A stretch of 64,000 bases of DNA from Agaricus subrufescens (taxonomy: Eukaryota > Basidiomycota > Agaricomycetes > Agaricales > Agaricaceae). The stretch lies in the NCBI GenBank assembly GCA_029945375.1, contig CM057066.1, positions 248,001-312,000 on the forward strand, given 5' to 3'. Under the pieces are notes generated by a model that did not search any database, was not told the DNA's origin, and saw only the letters and a list, made by a program, of their open reading frames with translations. Positions 58,567 through 64,000 of this stretch are shown here, one piece after another. Made by a program: the position numbers and the translations under genes. Numbering within the stretch: position 1 is the stretch's first letter; every line of letters begins with the position of its first letter.

Positions 58567-61500
58567 CTACTGTTCACGCAATCCTAACATAGGGCAGAAT
58601 GTATTAAATTTGATTTTCTCGAGATTTTTGGTCATGATGTCAGCAGGATTTTCTTGACCATCAATCCAGTCAATTTTGATCCGCTTTTCCTCAAGAAGAT
58701 TCCGAACATAGTGAAAGCAAATATCAATATGTTTAGATCGCTTTTCTTGGACTTCTGAGGTGGCCCAAAATAGGCTTCCCAAATTATCTCCATAGAGAAG
58801 GGGTGTGTCGATATCAAAACCTACTTCGGTAAGAAGTTGGGACATCCAGACAAGTTGTCGCGAACAATCAGAGAGAGCCATATATTTGGCTTCCGTCGAT
58901 GAAAGTGCAACAGTTTTTTGTTTGCGACTCAACCAAGATACTGGACCATCAGCGAGTGTGCAAAAGTTGCCGGTGATTGATTTCCGGTCTTCGGGATCAG
59001 ATGCCCAATCAGAATCTGAATAAGCAATTATACCAGAATTCGAGTTACCATCAAACTCAAGAACTCTATTTTTGGTACCGTTAAGATACCGTAGCAAATG
59101 CATTCCAGTGGTATAATGTTCCTTGTTAGGTTTTACCATCTGTTGCGATAATTTTACAACCGCAAATGCAATGTCTGGTCGAGATCCGATCATAAGATAC
59201 ATTAAGGATCCAACTAATTGCTGGTATTTTTGCCTGAATTCAGGTTTAGGCATTTTGTCGGAAGTAGAGAACACAAAACCTTTCGGTAATGGTGTTTCTT
59301 CAGATCCAGATTTAATTCCGAATCGATCGAGTACTTTCTGAAGGTACTTCTGCTGATGCAGAAAGACTTTTTGACGAGGTCTATCTCTAGAGATTTGCAT
59401 CCCGAGGAACTCAGTCATTTCGCCTTGATCACGACATTCCCATTTGGTAGAAAACTTTAGCTTCAACTCTTGGAGGAGCTTAGAATTCTTTTTGCCTAAG
59501 AAGGCTACGTCATCAACATAAACTACAGCAATAACTAATTCGCGAGTTTTAGGATGTCGATAGTAATATACGCCTGCATCGGACTTACATCGGATAAAAC
59601 CGATTTCTGTCATACTAGCGGTGAGTTCTTTCCACCAGCTTAGTCCGGCTTGTTTAAGGCCATATAGGGCACGGCGTAATCTCCAGACTTTATTTTCCTT
59701 TCCAGGAACTCTAAATCCTTCTGGTTGCAACATATAGATTTCTTCATCCAGTTTGCCATAAAGATAGGCGGTTTTAACGTCAACACTGAACATATCCCAA
59801 TCTTCCATGGCAACAACGCCGAAAAGAAGACGAGCAGTTTCGTAGCGGACTACTGGGGAGAATAATTCATTATAGTCAATTCCCTCGACTTGAGAGAATC
59901 CTTTAGCAACCAGTCGAGCCCGAAGGCGACCATCACTCTTCTCATTAAACACCCATCTATTTTTAATGGTTCTTCAACCTTTTGGGAGATCCACTAATTC
60001 ATAGACACCTCTTTGTTGTAAAGCTTTTAATTCCTCTAAACAAGCATCAATCCATTTTTTGCGCATTGCCGCAGGCAATTGTGACAGGTCCTTGAATTGG
60101 ACTGGTGTTTGGATTTTGTTTGCAAGTTCGAAGAGAAAGTTATTTAACCTTACTCCTCCTTCTCTGAGAAGAACTTGAATATCCTCCATTTGGTTATCAT
60201 CGTCATCCTCCTCCTGGTTTGGAGTAGGGCGTGATCCGAATTGTACGGGAGGTATTTCAGTGCCATGTTCTTTTTCCCAATCTTCAGCCCTTTGTTGGGC
60301 TTCGTCAAATCGTCGGTGAATTTCTTCGCCACGTTCAGTGATGTCATCATTAGGAAGTCTGGCTTTCTGCTGATCAGATCTAGAAGGAACTCTATTTCTG
60401 ATCCGTTCATCTATTTCAGGTAAGAAGGGTTGTTTCTCATAATCCCAAAGAATCTTAGCTGGCTGTTTATTGCCATAGACATTATCCGGACGGTTAGGAA
60501 CTCGAGATTCTCTTTATGATCATCGGAGTGGTGGTCTTTCAGATTCATCAGGCAGTGATTCTGCACGCCTTTTTCCTCTATTCCATTGTGGCTTTTCCTG
60601 TTGTGGAATTTGCCGTGGTCTGGAAGGACCAGGTGATGGAGAAGGTGATCTCGGCGGTGATGCCAGAGGATTAGGCGGATTATGAGGAGGTTGCTGCGGT
60701 GCAGCAGGTGGAGGACCCGGTGGAGGGTCACGAGGATGTGAAGGACTAGGTAAGTCCGGAGTTTCATCACTTGTTTCGTCAGGGGATGAATCCCTGGGAA
60801 GTTCCTCATCAACTTGTTTTTCGAGGTTACTTGGTTTAGATGACGAACATTTAGGAAAATATGATTCGTCAAATATGGCATGTGGGCCAATAAACACAGC
60901 ATTATTTTTAGTGTGTCTAATGAACTTGTAATTCGTGCCGTCATAGCCAACAAATAACATAAGTTCGGAACGTGCAGAGAGTTTATCCTGTCGGATCTCG
61001 TCTGGTAAATACACATGTGCACCACATCCAAATACTCGGATTAAGGACAAATTTGGTTTGGTTTTGAAGAACAATTTGAATGGTGTTTTCCACTTTAACC
61101 GTTGCATTGGAGTGCGATTATAGATGTAAACCGCATATGACATAGAGAATTCCCAATAAGAATCCGGGAGGCATGCCTGCAGCCGTAATGCTTGTGATTT
61201 CTCGTGCAAGGTTCTATTAAGTCATTCCGTGTGACCGTTCTGTTGATGAACGTGGGGTGACGACATTTCATGCTGAATTCTGTTTGCTGCTAGATATTCT
61301 TTTAGAACTCCACTAGTGTATTCTCCTCCTCAATCAGTGCGTAGTCGCACGACTTTCTGGCCAGTAGATGTAGCCAAGAATGTCAAGATGTTTTTCATCT
61401 GATTTGGAGCTTCGCTTTTCTTGGATAGTGTGACAATGAAGGCGACACCAGAGTAGTCGCCCATTATAGTCATGATCCATTTATAGCGATGATATGATAA

Positions 61501-62505
61501 CACTGGTAGTTCGAACAGGTCGGAATGAACCAGTTCAAGAATCTTTTTAGCACGGCTTTCAGATGGTGGAAATTGTTTTTGGGTTAATTTACCTTTAACA
61601 CAACCATCGCAAACCCCTTTAGATTTCGGAATCGTAATTCTGGGTACTCCTTGAGTTTCCTCGCAGAATCGATTCAGTACAAAATCAGAAGGATGTCCTG
61701 ATCGACGATGCCAAGTTTGATAATCAGCAGGCTGGAGTGCTTTCGCAAACTCTTTGGGGTGTTTCTTTACAATCCTGGAAAGGACCGCTGGGATATTTTG
61801 GTAATGCCCAGAGACACCACTCATAACAGCGCGATTATCTTTATCTCGAAATGTATGTAACTTCGCATTGGCTTCTAATCTCAGGCCTGATCGCAATAAT
61901 TGGCCGGCCGAGATGAGCCTCATATGTGTACTTTCGATATAAAAAACGGGCCAGAGTTTTGTCACTAAAGTGGACTTGGCACCAGTTTTGGGATCTATGA
62001 CTAAGTGTTCTATGAAGATTGTTCCTCGACCCTTAATATTTTGGGGAGTAGAAGCGGTGTGCACTAATCCGAAGAAACCCATTTGTATTGAAGCAAAGTC
62101 CGATAGGTTTCCGGTAAAGTGTGCTGAAGCACCGGAATCAATCATCCACTTAACGTCATAGTGACTGCATTTGATAGTCGAACTTATGAAGAGAGAATCA
62201 CACAAGGGGGTCAGATCATCGAGAAGAGTGCCTCTAGCACTCGATTCCATCGCATAGATATTACAAATCGGACTACTATACATAGAGAGAGCTAATACTC
62301 GATCCATCAAATGTACGTCAACTGACTCTTGTCCGGTCGATCCTCGGGGCGAATGGGCGCATTGACCCATGCTTGCAACTCGGGATTCATGTAAGATCTG
62401 AAACATGTGATTAGTAGAGGCATGTGAAGAGGATGGGGACACTTGCGTGTACGACCCTTCCTTTGTATCCATGTTGCCATCATACTCGTCCTTCTTCATC
62501 TCCAA
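58567..62505 (-). pseudogene. copia pol: protease, integrase, RT, RNase H with in-frame stops
   Basis: One reading frame runs through the region. It has the aspartic protease W-M-I-D-S-G-A-S-A-H-F near 62140, the integrase zinc region (H-x3-H... C-D-G-C) near 61740-61600, the integrase core ending R-T-D-x-G-G-E-Y and H-T-E-x-L-N-R-T-L near 61330-61210, reverse transcriptase with Y-V-D-D near 59515, and RNase H with A-Y-S-D-S-D-W-A near 59020. It ends at 58567. Stops in frame are TGA at 61330-61332, 61222-61224, 60520-60522 and 59974-59976, and TAA at 60514-60516. The TGA codons sit where CGA (Arg) would fit. Length and order are normal for copia pol. As read, it cannot make a full polyprotein. 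Confidence 0.93.
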
Positions 62506-62531
62506 GAGAGATTAAGTCTTCATCTTGTTTT

Positions 62532-64000
62532 TTACTTCTCATCGATAAGGGAAGGCCCTTGCTCCACAACTTCCATTGACCCGAAGCCATTGATCGTGTG
62601 ATCGATCGGGGATTCCGTTTCTTCCTCCACCGGGAATGCTTCTTCGATGATGTTGACGCTTTCCGGGAGGTTGAGAACTACGTCCCCCAAGTGTTTGTCC
62701 CATGCAAGCAGGGCTTTCAGCTTGGCTTCTTGGTAGGGCGTGACCCTGCCAGTCCAAAGACGAGGATCAGTTATCCTAGCAACTGTCATGGCCAATAGGG
62801 TTTTCGTGATGTCCACGTATTTACCATTTGGGTTCCATGAAAAGACGTGGCCATTGGTGTATTTTCCAATAGACCAGACATCCGGTGCCGGGTTGGACCG
62901 AAGCGTAACCAGATGTTCGCATTTCATGGGGTAGACATGAACCCATTCATGCATCAAGGAATATTTCCGGTATTCGTGAACCCAGCGATTGGTTCGACGA
63001 TACCGGTCCAGATCAACATCGCCATCATATGATGATTCCGGTGCGCAAGGGATATGCAGGCGCCGGAAATAGCCACGTCGGGAATCGAATGATCGTTGAT
63101 CATAAGGGATGAAGTCATCCGCACAAACCCCATAGAGTTCATTGCAAATTTCCGAAGATGTGATTGTGCGGTTATCATCATCATCAGATTCATATGCCCG
63201 ATAGATTTCCGAAGTAGTCACAGACCAGTGCGGGACGGCAGGAGGTGCAACATCTGCAGAAGTCAGTGACCAGCCATGTGGCGTTTCATCAAATGCCCAG
63301 CCACGATAGACATCGGAAGGGAGTTCCGGAGTCATTTCGTAATCCACGGGTTCCGAGGGATCCCGTTGATTATGGGCATATTCTGATTCCTGTATGGAAT
63401 GATCATGGATCGTCCAGGCAGGATATCCATCCGTACCAGGTAGCCATGTTCCGTCATCTGTGGGATCGGAGACAGAAGTTCCAGGGGTCAGAGTAGGTGA
63501 CGAATATTGTGGAATATCATTCCGCCATTCGCAAATCCAATTATAGAATTGGTCAGATGCGGTTGAGTGGTCGGAAAGTTCATCGTCATCGGAATGATTC
63601 AGATGATTACAATTATGGCCATCGCAGTAAGGGTGTGCGAGATGACCACAATTGAAGTGACGATCGCAATCCGAAGGTGAAAGAATAGGATAAATGATTT
63701 CGTCAGTGTGATATTCCTCTGGAGTAAGAACGGGAGAAAATGCACCGGAAGGAGCGGAGATAGGAGTAGGTCCCATCGTCATGTTCTCAACCTTTCCTTG
63801 ACGTATGCGCTCCACCAGGGAGCGTGTGGAAGGAGCCGGTACTTCGGCTACCATGGGGAAGGCAATCGCGGATGCCGCATTGTAATCTGCAGGCACTTCC
63901 TCGATCTGGGTGACACCACCTTGGTTCTTGCCCTTGCCTTTGCCTCGTGTGCACTTGCGCTTTTTCTCATTGCCTTTGTTCTGGCCAGAAGGACCCTGTT
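62532..64000 (-). CDS. copia gag-like region, open to the window edge
   Basis: An open frame of more than 450 codons enters from beyond 64000, so the start is not visible, and ends at TAA 62532-62534. Its first visible part is basic (K-C-T-R-G-K-G-K-G-K). The rest is acidic with His/Cys-containing stretches (C-D-R-H-F-N-C-G-H-L, C-D-G-H-N-C-N-H) and a C-terminal region before pol. It is in a different frame from pol (62505), so gag and pol are separated both by a stop and by a frame difference, which is unusual for copia elements that use one polyprotein. Family placement rests on position. Confidence 0.6.
   Translation of the reverse strand, partial: QGPSGQNKGNEKKRKCTRGKGKGKNQGGVTQIEEVPADYNAASAIAFPMVAEVPAPSTRSLVERIRQGKVENMTMGPTPISAPSGAFSPVLTPEEYHTDEIIYPILSPSDCDRHFNCGHLAHPYCDGHNCNHLNHSDDDELSDHSTASDQFYNWICEWRNDIPQYSSPTLTPGTSVSDPTDDGTWLPGTDGYPAWTIHDHSIQESEYAHNQRDPSEPVDYEMTPELPSDVYRGWAFDETPHGWSLTSADVAPPAVPHWSVTTSEIYRAYESDDDDNRTITSSEICNELYGVCADDFIPYDQRSFDSRRGYFRRLHIPCAPESSYDGDVDLDRYRRTNRWVHEYRKYSLMHEWVHVYPMKCEHLVTLRSNPAPDVWSIGKYTNGHVFSWNPNGKYVDITKTLLAMTVARITDPRLWTGRVTPYQEAKLKALLAWDKHLGDVVLNLPESVNIIEEAFPVEEETESPIDHTINGFGSMEVVEQGPSLIDEK

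Larger units (their letters stand above)
58206..64000 (-). mobile_element. Ty1/copia LTR retrotransposon, 3' part, runs out of window
   Basis: Minus-strand element with gag, protease, integrase, reverse transcriptase and RNase H in copia order, ending in a 345-bp LTR at 58206-58550. The 5' LTR lies beyond 64000. The target duplication next to the LTR is probably CAAAG (58201-58205) but cannot be confirmed without the other end. It truncates KRE6-5. Several in-frame stops indicate an inactive copy. Confidence 0.95.

Overview
The window reads as nuclear DNA of a basidiomycete, most likely an Agaricomycete. Introns are short (about 50-60 nt) and dense, NACHT (STAND) proteins have the N-terminal layout typical of mushroom-forming fungi, and there are KRE6/SKN1 cell-wall genes, an F-box gene, a Tnp2-type DNA transposon and a Ty1/copia element. 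All calls come from reading the sequence; no database search was run.

Left part (1-16.6 kb), mostly ordinary genes: an intron-containing tRNA-Tyr (-), a four-TM membrane protein (-), a Bet1-type SNARE (+), a NACHT gene (NACHT-A, -) broken by a one-base frameshift, the exosome helicase MTR4 (-, ten exons, last intron GC-AG), an F-box gene (-) with a probable frameshift, and a small five-exon gene (+) whose product resembles the helical cell-death/STAND-associated N-terminal domain and ends in an Asn/Gly-rich amyloid-like tail.

Middle and right (about 16.6-58.2 kb): a decaying tandem array. The unit is a KRE6/SKN1 pseudogene (+), a NACHT gene (-) converging on it, and an unidentified decayed module I call X. 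Copies alternate between two types, so the array looks like a two-unit block duplicated as a whole. Block I (about 19.4-35.1 kb) is KRE6-1 (long), NACHT-B (intact, 1199 aa), X2, KRE6-2 (internally deleted), NACHT-D (stub), X3. Block II (about 35.1-58 kb) is KRE6-3 (long), NACHT-C (open frame but damaged Walker A), X4, KRE6-4 (same internal deletion), no NACHT, X5. An 8.3-kb DNA transposon with TATCAC target duplications splits X5. A copia element cuts off the next KRE6 copy at 58.2 kb and runs out of the window.

The three long NACHT proteins share a duplicated C-terminal half: a four-part block follows the NACHT ATPase and is repeated once without an ATPase. I did not recognise the terminal module of that block, which carries a GG-x-PG motif. 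In the window one NACHT copy looks functional (B), one is frameshifted (A), one probably cannot bind nucleotide normally (C) and one is a deletion stub (D). The four KRE6 copies that reach the catalytic region have all lost an intact GH16 E-x-D-x-x-E motif. This looks like a birth-and-death locus of innate-immunity-like receptors linked to cell-wall gene relics.
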